From Liquidambar formosana (taxonomy: Eukaryota; Streptophyta; Magnoliopsida; Saxifragales; Altingiaceae), in NCBI GenBank assembly GCA_039720395.1, contig CM077827.1, forward strand, positions 24,704,375-24,768,374: a stretch of DNA of 64,000 nt, read 5' to 3'. Numbering within the stretch: the stretch's first letter is position 1; each line of letters starts with the position of its first letter. The translations under genes were made by a program, and so were the position numbers. Shown here piece by piece: positions 21,179 to 34,075 of the stretch. A model generated the notes under the pieces. The model made no database searches and had not been told where the DNA came from. It was given only the letters and a program-made list of their open reading frames with translations.

Positions 21179-24100
21179 GCAGACACAATTATTTTTCTCC
21201 CATTAAAAAGATATTGTACTTTTTTCTTTTTCAGCAAAATAAAATAAAATAAAATAAATACGGCATTCATTCTAAACACAAGAAGTGGGATTCATGTGGT
21301 CCCTTCTTTTTATATGCGGTGCTTGAATGAAAAAAGCATCATCAATTAAAAACCATGCCGAATGTACTAATTCTCTTACCCTACCAAAAACTTAATTGCC
21401 TCGCTCCTTGAGTCAAACGACTTTGATTGGGTGGTGAGCCGACCCATTACCTATATTTAAAAAATTAATCAAAAGATTAAAAAAATATCGTACGAAGATT
21501 GAGAAATATTTATATTCTTATGAAAAATATTAACAAATGTAATTAAAATTGTAATCCTTTATTTTCACAAAAATTCTTCTGGTTCCAACTGGATGGATCG
21601 ATTCTGAGTTGACAGGCCGATATATTAAATGATAACCGAGAGAATCTGGTAACCACTATAAAAAAGTTAAATTCCATTACTATTCTTATTATTATTATTG
21701 TTATTAATTCCGTCATCCTATATTTTTATAGTGAGTAGGCATAAAGGTTATGGATTAGGGGTATCATTAATGTACCTAAGTATGAGTTTAATATCTTGAT
21801 AATATTGACCATATGATTCTTTTTATTCTTCCTAGATATAATAGATGGTCAATATAATAAGCGATAGTATTTGACTTACATTTAGAATTAAGAATGAGTG
21901 AGAGGGTGAGGGATGACTGACTTTTGATGGCCATTAGAGGATGCACAATTGCCTATTGGGGGAAAAAAAAATCTTTTTATCTATTACCTTTTTGCAACCT
22001 TGTAATTCTTAATCATAGTATACCATACTTTTAGCGTAGTTAACAAAATATGGTATGGGAGAATACAGGACGACATATGTACGAAATATAATTCGTTTTT
22101 TCTTAACAAAAATATGATGAAAAATTTGGCATAAAAAAAAAGTGAAACGGAAATAATACAAATACATGCATATACAGGTACAATACGAATCTTAATTAAA
22201 AATTTGGAATAAAAAATATGCGAGTATGTTATGTATTTCATTTAGTTCATCACTGTTAATCACTATTTTTATTTTTTATTTAAATATTGATAAAATATTA
22301 TTAAAAAATCAATCACATATAAAATAATAATCTATTTGATTATTTTATTTTGTTTTATTTTTTGTACATTTACTTAAAAAGAAGCAGAAATTTGACTAAG
22401 AAGATGACTGAAAATTAATAAGTATATAAGTCTTGATTTATATATATTTTCACATTTCCATCCCCTAAACTATTTTATAAGTTTTGTCCCTAAAATCATG
22501 TGAAATGTGGTCTATATAGAAAAAGAATAGATACAATCATCTAATCTTTAACAAACCTAAAAAAATTATATCAAGAGATAAGAAATTATAATAGAAAAAT
22601 TATAAATTAGATCTTGAGTTAACAAAATAAAGATAAGAATCAAGATATTTTAAATATTTACAGTAATATTGTCGATGATTAAAATAAGAGTTGCATTGTA
22701 AACATTATTGTAGTCGAATTGTCAACTACAATGAGGAGTATTTTAACATAAGTATAATACGGAATACGTCAAATATGTAAACTATACGTTTGCTACTAAA
22801 AACACGAGTATTTTTAATTATGTTTGAACTTTATACGGCAAATGGGAGTTAAAAAAAAAAAAATATACAAACGTACGCATATTATATAGGTATAGTACGA
22901 GTATTTACTAAATAGGCGAGTTTAAGGTTATGTTTGCTATGACCGATTAAGAGGTTGGATAGGTAGAATTGTTATATGAAGAAGTTTTTGGTTGTTTTGT
23001 TTGAAATAAGAAAGATGGTCACTTGGACATTTTTCTCTCTCTCTCTTTTTTATTTTTTTATTTATGAATGGGATAGTATCTAAGAATAAAAATATACCAC
23101 TTCTTGATCTCATAGGTTTATTATCTCCCACATATGGAGGATATAACCATCATGCGTACAAATTATATATTCCTTATTTGAAAAGAGTACCAAACATATG
23201 AAAATATATGTTTATCATATTTGACCCATCCTGTATACGAAATATTGCCTTAGGGCCTATTTGTGAGTTTAGGAGAGAAGGAAAGAAGGGAAAATATTTT
23301 AATTTTAATTTTTTGATAGGAAAAATATACTCTCACCAGAGGATGCGAATTTTATTTATTCATTTTTGTTTTGCAATTATTATTACTCAAATAAATAAGA
23401 TTTTCAAAAGACTTAGGAGATTAAATTAGATGGGTATGGCTAGTCTTGTAGGGCTCAAGTTGAATATCTCGTTTGTGCATAGCTTTCTGGATAGCTCCTC
23501 GGAAAAGTTTTTGGTTGATGGGTCTGGGAAGAAAGAAGATGGTAGGCTTTATTTGGCCAAACCTAAAGGCTAAAACTTACCATTTGCCTTTCCTTTTCTT
23601 TTTGATATCTTGCTAAGGAAGGTTAATAGATCTTTGGTTCACAAAGCCCATACGTGGACGTACTGTGTGGACCAGAATTGTATGGATGGTCTCCATTACT
23701 TATGTTGGGTGGTTTCTTTTCCTTTTACCCAAAATAATATATATATTTATATAAAGTTTTGATAATGTGCGGGATATCCCGAATATCTGAGACTAGGCGA
23801 TCACCTTACACTTGCTATAAGGCTTTTAATTCTTAGTTTCTTACCAATTAATAACTTTTTGTAGGACACCCATTTCTTTTCATAAATATGAACCATATTT
23901 TAGTGCGCTTTATGAATAAGGTAGTTTAATGCATGGCAAGCTCCAATCAATGTAATATTTCGCGAGCATGATGGTTAACTGTAGAAAACATAATCCAATT
24001 GTGAGTTTAACATAATATAGATCGTATAGTGCAAAAATTTATTAAAGGGTGTAGAACTTTTTACTATTACTTTCATCAATATTTTTTTGTGGGATTCATG

Positions 24101-24310
24101 TTACAATCTACCATATAGGATTAGACATTCCTCGCATAGTCCCATGTATGTTGTGTATGTCAAATCTCCTCTTAGTGGGATGTCAAGAAGCATATTTTTC
24201 GATTAGTAAAAGAAACCATTTTATTAGATAAGAATGAAATTACAACTAACAATCCCGATTAAAAACAAGACAACACCCTAACTGTCGGTTAGGCAAAATG
24301 TGGATATTAC
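21179..24310. other. Intergenic, very AT-rich
   Basis: No gene is visible over about 3 kb. A 100-bp segment at about 23115-23213 (TTATTATCTCCCACATATGG and onward to ACCAAACATATGAAAATAT) recurs at 32871-32970. Confidence 0.55.
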
Positions 24311-24317
24311 ACCTCCA

Positions 24318-24348
<31 letters not shown>

Positions 24349-24351
<3 letters not shown>

Positions 24352-24518
24352 ATGATGATCAGGTAAGCATGTGCTGATATAACTTATATCAAAACATGCA
24401 TTGGGAGTTGTACCTTGTGCATTAGTGGGATGTGAGGTGCATTGAATCAATGCAAGAGGTACAACTCCCAATGCATAGTGCTAATATAACTTATATCAAC
24501 ACGTGTTGATGGGATCAC

Positions 24519-24525
<7 letters not shown>
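24349..24525. repeat. Palindromic repeat family P, third copy
   Basis: Left arm GTGCTGATATAACTTATATC, then ATGCATTGGGAGTTGTACCT. The right arm gives the complement, with TACAACTCCCAATGCAT and TGATATAAGTTATAT when read backwards. TA repeats flank both sides (about 24319-24348 and 24531-24550). No coding potential. Confidence 0.85.
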
Positions 24526-24550
<25 letters not shown>

Positions 24551-24672
24551 TGCCCTTAGCGGATGCGTTGGTGATTTCTCCCCCAACCATTCCAAATTGA
24601 CTGATGCACACCCCTATTCAGTCAATTTGGAATGGTTGGAGGAGAAATCACCAACGCATCTACTAGGGGCGG
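24551..24672. repeat. Long near-perfect hairpin (122 bp)
   Basis: The left arm, 24551-24604, and right arm, about 24618-24672, are complementary over some 50 bp with only a handful of mismatches, around a 13-nt loop. Core words are GATGCGTTGGTGATTTCTCC and CAACCATTCCAAATTGACTG. It may be a very young MITE or an inverted-repeat small-RNA locus. Confidence 0.9.
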
Positions 24673-26253
24673 TTTGCAAAATTTTCAACTTGGTGTCAAA
24701 TCGTTGGTCTTAAAAACAAACAAATTGAATAGTTGATTTATTTATTTATTTATTTTTTTGTGGTTTCGAACGAACAATTTGAGCAGGTTGTGCTCATACC
24801 CTCTATTAGGATTGCCAAAGGACTGAAAGGTGTGCTTTCAAATACACATCTATTTTGACTACAAGCATTCCACAAGATAGCCAAAATTTTCAAAATGCAA
24901 TATAATTGAGATTTATAATTGGCAAGTAGACTGATTGATGAAGTCGATTTGTTTTCTTTGAATTGGTTTGCAAACCTCATTAGCAGGCATGCAAATGAAA
25001 AAAAAAGGTAGAATTTGGAAGAGTGATTCCCCTTGAAGGGAATGAATTGTTTCATAGCAATGAGCTTTATAGAAAGTGTTCATATTTTGTATCGAGTTAT
25101 ATATATATATATATATTATTAAAGGCGAGTTAGGCTGGTTTATTACTAGATTGACAACGTTTACCCATCAACCAAAACAAATCAAACTGTTAGATTTATT
25201 ACTCAAGCCACCAACTTAAATCAATCTGCCTACTCTTGCAGTTTTCGTGGATATATATATTGGTGCAAAATAGAGTAAATGATTAGATTTGACATATTGA
25301 ACCTTTTTATTTATTTATTTATTTGTATTTTGCACATCCCTAATGGAAACTATTGTACAAAAAGAGGAATACATGGGTACATATACATCACTGTACTCTC
25401 TAATACAAAAATTTTCCCTCAATTCATAAGTTAATATCTCGTCTCAGGTGACAACAAACTTTTAAATAAAAGGCACTAGAATGACGATTTTTCTTTTGAA
25501 GTGGCAGAAAATTATACACGTAAAATAGCGAATGGGAAGCAGCCACGTAACAAAGACAGATATATTTCCCAACGAGGCCACAGCCAAAAGGGCAATTCCC
25601 GAATAAAGAAATGAAACAAAAAAAGGGGGGCCATACGTTATGGAAAGAGAGAGCATATGGTTCTGTCCACCATCCTTTTTTAGCACAACTCTCTCAGCTC
25701 AGCTCAGCTGTGTCTCTGATTCCCACTTGCACTGTGACTGAGAGAGAAATAAATGGACACAGTGGATATCTACTAGGAGACCCTCTAACCTCATTTTCCA
25801 TTTGCTACATTTTACCATAAAAAGCAAATGAGGCCACAAAGCTCACACATGACATACCCCTTAGCCATTTGTGCACCTACTTTGGGGACTACGACACATT
25901 TGGATTGTTTTCCCAACTATTGGATTATTTATTTATTTTGCCCATTTGGTTCCTCTCTGCTTGTCTTCTCCACTCGTTGCAGTCATATTCAGCTAGCCCC
26001 AATGCACGTGAGTTATTGTTTGAAGAATTGCGACCCACAATATATATGTTTTTGGGTTCAATATTGAAACAAAACAAGCATGAAGTCGATAAACTTGATT
26101 GGTTGATTTTATTGATTAGAGTTGATTTTATTTTTAATTAAGGTAATCCTGAGGGTACCAGTTGGTTTTTGCAGTCGGGTTCATACCCTCTATGCCCAAT
26201 TATTTTATATATATATATATTGAGTCTCTTTCTTATGAGGTTAACCTAACCTA
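24673..26253. other. Intergenic
   Basis: AT-rich with short TA tracts (25098-25113, 26208-26221). No frame here has a domain I recognise. A CAGCT tandem lies at about 25694-25709. Confidence 0.5.
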
Positions 26254-26500
26254 ACTTTACATTAAGTCACTTTTCAAAATTATGCATGTGATTCATATTT
26301 TACGAAATCAACCGTTGAATTAGATAACCTTATCATGTAGATGATGCATACCAAAAATAAAGTTGATCCGAAACTGATTGCTATTCGATCTAAAAATTAC
26401 ATTTTTGGTATGCATAATCTTCACATAAAGTAAATCTAATCCAACGGTTGCTTTTAAAAAATAAAAATAAAAAATAGAGTTTTGAAAGGTGACCTAACAC
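26254..26500. mobile_element. Inverted-repeat MITE
   Basis: Left words AAGTCACTTTTCAAAAT and AACCGTTGAATTAGAT, then GATGCATACCAAAAAT, are answered on the right by ATTTTTGGTATGCATAAT, TAAATCTAATCCAACGGTT and GTTTTGAAAGGTGACCT in reverse. The element is about 250 bp, related to the decayed copy at 19535-19740. Target duplication is not certain. Confidence 0.7.
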
Positions 26501-28772
26501 ATTTTACTCTCTCTCTCTCTATATATATTTAAAATAGGAAGTAAAGATGGCCATCTAAAATACGAAATTTTTTGATAATCAACTAAATTTTGCCTTGTGG
26601 TTTAGAGATCTAAATTTTAATAAACTAACCTTAATTTTTGTTGAACACCAAATAAATGGAAGAAAATTACCCAAAAGAGCAAAAATAAATCCAAGTATAC
26701 AAAGTACTAATATTCACATCAAGAACGAAATTACTAAAGAAATCATTTTTTAAATAGGAAGAAAATTACAATTTTGATGGTCTCTAAACGAAGGAATTTA
26801 GAATTGAAACGCAAAAAATCCATTGCATGTGAAGCAATGAATCTTGAAGATATCTGTCTGCATTTTAAATCAGATGGGCAGATCTCACGTGATTTCATTT
26901 GGACTTCTGGTGATCCAACTTATCCTACATAATGTTGAGAGTGGAAAATCAAAGCAACTAAATATTCCAAAAAAAACATAGACGATATTTTTGTATACAC
27001 GTGCCATCCTTTCGGTTCTTATTTCTCTGGCCTGTCCAATGCAGAGATCAACGATGTCCAACTTTCTGAACTTCTTTCGGCTTCTGCCGAGAAAGTGGGC
27101 TATCAACAATTCGAACGTGCAGCCACATTGCTCAACCAGTGCACATTGTCTTCTACATAACCTTAAATGATTGGGAGGTCTGATGCTTTATTTCGTTTTC
27201 TTAAGCATGATGCCAGATAATATCCACTAATGTGACACACCGTCTCCCCCACTAGTGCTACTTACTCCCACTACGACTAGTACACACCTTTTTTTTTTTT
27301 TGGGTTGCACCGCCGGCCGTATGGCCTATGAGCAAGGCACACCTCATAGGATCATGATTGAAAATTGGGTGGGGACGTTTCAGTTGTCATCACTGACCCA
27401 AAAAAAAAAAAAATAAAAAAAATAATAATAATAATAATTGGAAAAATTAATTATGGTGTGCTGTTTACGTAAAAAGTACAAATGTCATGCCTAATAAGAC
27501 TTCGTGAAAGAATACATTCAAGCAAAAGAAAACACGTCATAACTCTATGATTTTATGAACTTAATTGCATCCATCTCAATCTTATCAAGTGTCCAATAGG
27601 ATTTTGAAATTTACGATGCATGAAGCGAGAAATTAAACGTACATTCAACCTTTTGTTTCCTTTCAGTCACATCAATTAGAATTTTCCTTAATGTTTGTCA
27701 ATATGATAAGCACGGTAATCCTATCTGTATTTAGAATTTAATCACATCAAAAGTTTAGATATATTGGTGGCACTAACACTAGAAAAAAAAGAAAGAGAAA
27801 AAAAAGAAGAAATTCTTTCTTTCAAAAGAAAGAGATTTTAGGTTTAGTTGTGGAGATAAAATTTCTTTAAAAAAGAAAAAAAGAGGAAGGGTGAGGATCC
27901 CATCTTAGGAGAGAGAGTGCGTGCAAGGTTCTAAGACTGCTCGCTACCGTTCTCATTTGTCTCCTTATCTTGACATAATATCTGGCTGTAATTAAGTCTC
28001 TGAGCGTACCATTGGCTTGCAGGCAGAAGATCCTATTCAATAATTTATGGAACCCACATAATAAATTAATCATATATTATTTATGAACTGATTGTGCTGA
28101 TATTTTGTGGTGATGTCCTCTGGACCTCCCTCCTGCATGTCCAAACCATTTACACACAAAAAAAAATGCTTCCATGTCTGAACTCAAAATTCATATTTAT
28201 CTCCACAAATGGCTTTTGAATCAAAGCACGTCATCAGCCCAAGCACTACCTCTTCTTTCTGAAAAAGATTTTCCCTAGAAAAATAAAGGAGAAATTAATG
28301 ACGCCACTAGAGAAAGGGTGGGAACAACAAGAAAAGGGAAGATATTGCCCTCCAACAAGTGTTGCTTTATGAAGCTTTATAACAAACGCTTTAACACCAC
28401 CTTTATTATTCTCAGAAAGAAAGATCTCACCCCCATTATCACAGTCATTGCCATGATCTGGTGGCACAGAAAGAAAGACACAGAAAAGAAAAGTGCGAGA
28501 AAAAAAGGAATGGGAAAATGCCAGAATATGTTGAGAACTATACCTTTCAAGTTTCAACTTCAAGGTTTTCGTCCCCCCGTTCTAGTTGTATCATTCTTCA
28601 TTTTGTCAATAAATTCCCTTCCTACCGCGGACGTTTAAAAAAACAAAACAAAAGTTTCAACTTCAAGAAAAATACCATAACAATAATCATTTGAAAGAGA
28701 TGTTGCCAATTAGGATGAACCACGTGGTGAAATGGGTAAGGGGATAAGTAGGTGGGTATGGCTGGATTGATT
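26501..28772. other. Intergenic
   Basis: No recognised gene. A poly(T)/poly(A)-bounded segment lies at about 27289-27425 (T-tract, then GGTTGCACCGCCGGCC, then an A-tract running into AATAAT repeats). It looks like a small retroposed or inverted insertion, but no target duplication is clear. A purine-rich tract lies at 27780-27895. Confidence 0.45.
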
Positions 28773-29013
28773 GGGAGAGGATTCAATGTTGAGCTGATAA
28801 AATTTAGAACAATGCCGAGGTGAAATGGATTATTGGATTAACTTTTGGACGGCTCGGATTTAAAGATTAAAAGTTATTATTGAAATTACCAAAATGACTT
28901 CAATGGACAATTTTTTGATCCTTTAAATCCAAGCCGTCCAAAATTCAATTCAAAGATCCATTTCACTTTGACATCATGTTGAGTTTTATCAATTCGGCAC
29001 TGAATCCTTTCCC
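28773..29013. mobile_element. MITE with ~85-bp inverted repeats
   Basis: The left end GGGAGAGGATTCAATG through ATAAAA, GTGAAATGGAT and TTTTGGACGGCTCGGATTTA is matched in reverse by the right end, whose complement begins GGGAAAGGATTCAGTG. The inverted arms are about 85 bp each with scattered mismatches around an AT-rich centre. The target duplication is not certain. Confidence 0.85.
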
Positions 29014-29414
29014 ATATTGAAGTCTATGGAAAAGTGTTTGTCCTGCATGGTCCAAACCTTTAGCCCTAGTGATGGTGAGACTAGCGGTGGGTGTGGGTTT
29101 GGCTTTTTTAATCATGGCCTGCGAATGAATCAAATTAGCACCGAATCCTCTCCCGGATTGAAGTCTATGGGGGGATTGTTTGTCCTGCATGGTCCAAACC
29201 TTTGGCCCCTGTGATGGTGAGACCAGTGGTCGGTATGGATTTGGCTTTTTTAATCATGGCCTGCCAATGAATCAAATTAGCACTGAATCCTCTTCCGGAT
29301 TGAAATCTATGGGGGGATTGTTTGTCCTGCATGGTCCAAACCTTTGGCCCCTGTGATGGTGAGACCAGCGGTGGGTGTGGGTTTGGCTTTTCTAATCATG
29401 GCCTGCTAATGAAC
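28989..29414. repeat. 142-bp tandem repeat, three copies
   Basis: Units begin at AATT(C/A)G(G)CAC(T/C)GAATCC (about 28991, 29132 and 29274) and continue through GAAGTCTATGG, TTTGTCCTGCATGGTCCAAA, GATGGTGAGAC and ATCATGGCCTG. The first copy begins inside the right terminal repeat of the MITE at 28773-29013, so every unit carries about 23 bp of MITE end plus MITE flank. Confidence 0.9.
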
Positions 29415-30901
29415 CACCCACCTTGGTATTGGTGGCCAGCCTAGCAGAATCTTGGTAATCTTCCCAGTTTAATATTCGTACATGCCTTGCTAATTACACG
29501 TGTGACACTTGGTCCAATGGGTCCAACCTAAAGGCCCTTTTTCTAGCTCACTCCTTTTGAAGGTCTATTTGTGGGGAGGGATGAATTTCGGGATCCTGTC
29601 TAGAATTTCTGGAAAAATGTGCACAAAGTTATTCTTTGGATTATGCTGATGCATCAAATGATCCACAAGGACCATCATTTTGATACCCTTATCCTCCTAC
29701 CCATTTTTTTATGCATTTAATCTTTCTTTCTCTTTTTTAATGGTTATTATTACTTTTTTTGGGAATAAATTTCACAAATTAACGTAGTTGCAAGAATATA
29801 TAAGAAAAATTGATCCCATACTACAAAAAACCTTACAATACAGATGCCAAAAAACAACCACAAAAAGAAGTCAATATTGAGGTTAATTTAGTGGTGAAGG
29901 AAGATATGATAGATGATAAAAATACGATAAATTAGAGATTCAAACTCCTTCCATTATTACATAAAAAAAAAAAGAAAAAAAAGAAAAAAAAAAAGGGTGC
30001 TGTCAAACGACATAGAAACGGATTTTGCTAGTCTTGTCGCTATTGCCATGATGTAACTAGCTTTAATTTATGTACTAACTAGACTGATTTCATTTAGAAT
30101 GTTTTGGAAGTTTTGTTTCTATGGTTTCCACAATTTCTTTTACTTACCTCTCGGGCCCAATTAGGAAAGTTAAAAATTTGAATACAAGGGTCAATATTAC
30201 TCATTCATTCAAGTATTTTTTTGTACATAGATTAATGGTTTCAACTTTCAAACCACTGTCGAAGGAATCCTACCACCTCAAACCTAGCTAGCACTCACCT
30301 CATCTTTACCTTTAAGGATGGAAATTACTTGACAACCCAAAAATGCTAGTTAAGGATAAAATCTCATCTCAGGATGTCGTTAGAAAATGATTACACAGAA
30401 ATGGATACTATTTTTTTCCCCCCTCCTAAAGGGAGATATATACATATCGTACACATGCATACCATGCTGCTAGTATTAATTAAATTTTAAAAATGTTTCG
30501 CATGCATCACACGTACACTTTGACTAACATATGTGAGAATATTTTTTTGATACATGTTGCCCAATTGATTTTTCTTTTGGGCATCGATGGAGTATTCAGA
30601 CCTCTTTGACATACTAATCCTAGATACAGATGAGGCACTATTCACTCTACATCGATTAAAACTTGCGATAAATTCAACTGATAGTTAAATACAAAAAGTA
30701 CTAAAAAGTTAAACCCAGAACCTTCAGATACATAGCAAAATTGTTTTTAGCTAGTACAAGTTTTTGCATGAATAATATCTAAAATAGTATAAACTAATAG
30801 CTTGTTTATTTGGTTGGAATCAGCGTAAGTGGAATAAAATGGGATTTCAATAGCGAATCGCCGCGACGAGAGGAAAAGAGAAGAGAACACATTAGAGGTG
30901 G
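29415..30901. other. Intergenic
   Basis: No gene is recognised. A/AAAG-rich tract at about 29961-29994. Confidence 0.5.
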
Positions 30902-30980
30902 AATCAGAAGCCTCTTAAAAGCCTCAATTCCATTATCACCATCCGTGGTGGCAATGGGATTGAGGAAGAGGCTTGTGATT
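30902..30980. repeat. 79-bp stem-loop
   Basis: AATCAGAAGCCTCTT plus CCTCAATTCCATTATCACC pairs with the right arm (complement AATCACAAGCCTCTT plus CCTCAATCCCATTGCCACC). There is one 4-nt bulge, a few mismatches and a 6-nt loop. The size and imperfect pairing resemble a plant microRNA precursor, but I recognise no known microRNA in it. Confidence 0.8.
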
Positions 30981-32245
30981 TAGACATACAAAACAGCTCA
31001 ATAGATAAGAAAAGAAAACAACATATGAAAATTACAGCTTAGCAAGAGTAATAAAGAGAGTAGTACCGAAAATCTTGGCACTAGTGTGGAATCATATATA
31101 GTGTAGGAACTTTTAAAGCAAAGAGCTAGGGCGAGCGACACATGGGAAAAGTTTTTGAGGGGTGGTGGAAGCACAAAACCAGACATGGAGATGATGTGGT
31201 CGGATCCTGTCCCGGCGGCCCATAATCCATTCGTTATGGTTGTGACTGATGCATACACTCGTTGAGATGAGACACCACTTTCTTTGTTTTGTTGGGCTTA
31301 TGGCTCTCATTATAAGTGTGTCGGTTCCCTTTGATTCTCCATCCTGCTTCCTTGGCGGATTCCCTCTCCTTTTAATTCTTTTGTGTACTTCAATATGAAA
31401 TTATGAGTAGGGGGGATGGCCGCCCATCATTTTTTTTCATTGGGGTTGGTTACAATATTATATTATTGAACTTTCAGTGGTGAATTATTGGTTCACTTTT
31501 TTTTAGGGATTTATTTATTTATTTATTTTATTTCTAAATTTAAGAAGCAGAAAATTTTGAGTTTGATTTTTCACTTTCTCTTGAAATTCAATAATCAATT
31601 GATTTTTTTTTTAATTTCTTTTTTTAGTATTTTAAGAAACAGAAGGTGTTGAATTTGATTTTTCATTTTCTCTTGAAATCAATCACCCATTGATTTTCTT
31701 TTTTCTTTATTTTATTTTGTTTTATTTTGTTTTGTATTAAGTGATGCAGAGTGGGAGGTAAGCTTTACCATGTGAATGATTAATTGAGTTAAAGCTTTGC
31801 ATATCCTCTTAGCCAAAAAGAGAGAGAGCGAGAGAGAGAGATTATTGACCGTCATTTGGTTTTACTTAAATTTGTCCTCTCTTTTTCCTTTCTTTCTTTT
31901 TTGTTTTGGGTCTTAATTTTCAATAATCTAATAAACTTCTTGTCACCTTTTAGTTCTCGCAATATGAGAATTGGGACTCAGTCTCACGGTCCCTCTCACC
32001 CGAATTCTTGTTTTTCCTCGTTTATTTTATTTATTTATTTATTTATTTGGTTGGGTTTGGTGTCATTGATAAAGTAGAATTCATCATCCCATTGTCCACT
32101 CTTGCATGTTATAGTCACAAATCACTATTGGTCTAAGCCCATGGCGTCCTCCTGGAAGTACCTCAACTAGTCCAATCCCAATACATCTATTTGGTTTTTT
32201 GAAATAATCTTATAATTATTCATTTACTTGGTATATATATCATAC
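30981..32245. other. Intergenic
   Basis: No recognisable gene. Minus-strand frames at 30998-31310 have no known domain. A (GA)-type tract lies at 31821-31840 and TTTA tandems lie at 31510-31530 and 32026-32048. Confidence 0.5.
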
Positions 32246-32253
32246 ATTTTTAG

Positions 32254-32733
32254 TAGGGGTGCAAATCGGGTGGGGTCAGGTGTATATCTGGACTGGATCG
32301 AGTTAATTCGGGATCTCAAAAATAGGACTGAAATCAAACCAAAAATTATATTGAACTGGACCAACAAAAACGGTCTAGTTTTCAGTTTGGTTCTCGGTGG
32401 TTTTTTTTTTTTTTTGTTTGTAAAAGGTAATAAATTTATTGAAAGTATTATTATTTATTCAATAATACTTATGTATGGAGTATAATATATTAATATAACA
32501 TATATATATATAATCATTTATATATTTATATATTTATTTTTTAAATTTTTTTTTCGCAATTCGGGAATTCTGTCCGGGGTGGTTCTGAAACCCCTTAAAC
32601 CATGGACCAGAGCCGAATTCATTGATTTTTAAAAATTTGTCCTGAAAATCAGACCGTTTACTATTTGGACCAAACCGAATTGCACAAAACAGTCCAGGTT
32701 CTAGGGTCTAACCCGAACCATTTTGCACCCCTA
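32254..32733. mobile_element. hAT-type non-autonomous element
   Basis: Termini TAGGGGTGCAAATCGGGT and TTTTGCACCCCTA are inverted repeats. The 8-mer ATTTTTAG flanks both ends exactly (32246-32253 and 32734-32741). An 8-bp target duplication plus a TAGGGGTG-type end is characteristic of hAT elements. It is 480 bp with no transposase. The interior shows further self-complementarity (for example GAACTGGACC- and GGACCAAACCG-type words). Confidence 0.9.
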
Positions 32734-32870
32734 ATTTTTAGTACTCTGATGTCCAAAATTTACAATTTATATCTAATTCCAAAGCAACAAAATAATTTGT
32801 ATGCAATTAGCATAATTTCTTTACTTTCAAATTGGTCCAGGTTCCTTATCCAAATCACCTCTTTCTAGGG

Positions 32871-32970
32871 GTTTATTATCTCGCATATATGAGGGATATA
32901 ATTATTCAATGGATAGTGTATTCTTTATTTGAAAAGAATACCAAACACATGAAAATGATATGTTACCGTT
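32871..32970. repeat. Dispersed repeat shared with 23115-23213
   Basis: TTATTATCTCGCATATATGA through TTATTTGAAAAGAATACCAAACACATGAAA matches the copy at 23.1 kb with moderate divergence. It is probably an end or fragment of a transposon family not resolved here. Confidence 0.7.
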
Positions 32971-33381
32971 TGGTTGCACTTTTTAAAAGATCATTTTTTA
33001 AGTAGAAAAATTCATTTTTTACTTTCTTGCTTTCTACTTTTAAGTATGAGTAACAAAAGTAAACGCATGGTAAAATTGATTACGCCGGTAATCTTTTGAA
33101 TGTCATGGGAAACTTTACCGAATGATCGTTGCCCCAAACGGAAGCTTAGGACAGGCACAACTTTTCTCGATCATAAATTTTTCGAGTTAAGGTCAAATTT
33201 GTCCGAAAGATAAAAATGACTTTTAAAAGCAAATCATCATTGTTTTTGCTTAAAATCTAATATTTTGTTTCTTGCTTTTTAGAAGTTCTTTTTAGTTCCT
33301 CTAACCAAGCAGCGTTTTTTGTTTTTACAATTTTTTGCTTTCAAAAGTAAAGAAGATTTTAAAATAAGTAAAACCAAACGG
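32966..33381. mobile_element. MITE with CCGTTTGG termini
   Basis: The left end CCGTTTGGTTGCACTTTTTA and the right end TAAAACCAAACGG are inverted repeats, with TA on both sides. It is 416 bp and AT-rich. A related decayed sequence (CTGTTTGGTTATGTTTTTTA) begins near 35747. Confidence 0.7.
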
Positions 33382-33673
33382 TACATAACCTTAGGCGAGG
33401 CCAGGGCCGGGCAGCAAGCTACCTCAAAGTGCGGGCCCAACCCGACCCATGCACACCATCTGCTTAAAGTCCTGTCCAGTAAGTATGGTCATCAGACAAA
33501 AGGAAAAGAGGAAAAAAAGGAGAGTAGTATGGTCAGCATGAAAAGGAGTAACTCTATGTCTAGCTGCTACCTGTTTTTATATTTATTTATTTTTTGGGTA
33601 AAAAGCTGCTACCTGCTTAAAAATGGTTAGTTTAGGTAAGGTTTCTGGGCTGATGGGCTCAATTAATGGGTAA

Positions 33674-34066
33674 GGGGGCTTATTGGTACCCAAGATTTAT
33701 TTTTCATCCTCACTTATTTTAAATTTTAAGGTTTTATAAAAAATATAAAACGTTTTCATGAAAACTATTCCATAATCTATTAGAAAATATCATTTTGAAC
33801 AACTTTATAGTAATAAAGTTTTTCTAACATCTATCGTTTTAAATGAACTTTTTAACTATTTATAAAACAGATATTGTAAATGATCAAAAAATCCATTTAA
33901 ACGACATATTTTAGAAAACTTTATTTTACAAAGTAGCTCAAAATGATGTTTTTTAGTGAACGGCGCAAACGTTTTTTGCGAAAACCTTTCATATTTTTCA
34001 GAAAACCTTGAAATGTAAAATAAGTGGGGAATGAAAAGTAAGTCTTGAAGTGCCAATAGAGACCCC
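33674..34066. mobile_element. MULE-type MITE
   Basis: Left GGGGGCTTATTGGTACCC and the complement of the right end GGGGTCTCTATTGGCACTT begin arms that match over about 85 bp, including CACTTATTTTA and AAGGTTTT. Flanking 9-mers AATGGGTAA (33665-33673) and AATGGGTGA (34067-34075) match at 8 of 9 positions, as for Mutator-like elements. Confidence 0.82.
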
Positions 34067-34075
34067 AATGGGTGA

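Noticed and set aside
30998..31310. Overlapping minus-strand frames near 31.1 kb
   Set aside because: Two frames overlap with no known motif; not enough to call a gene.
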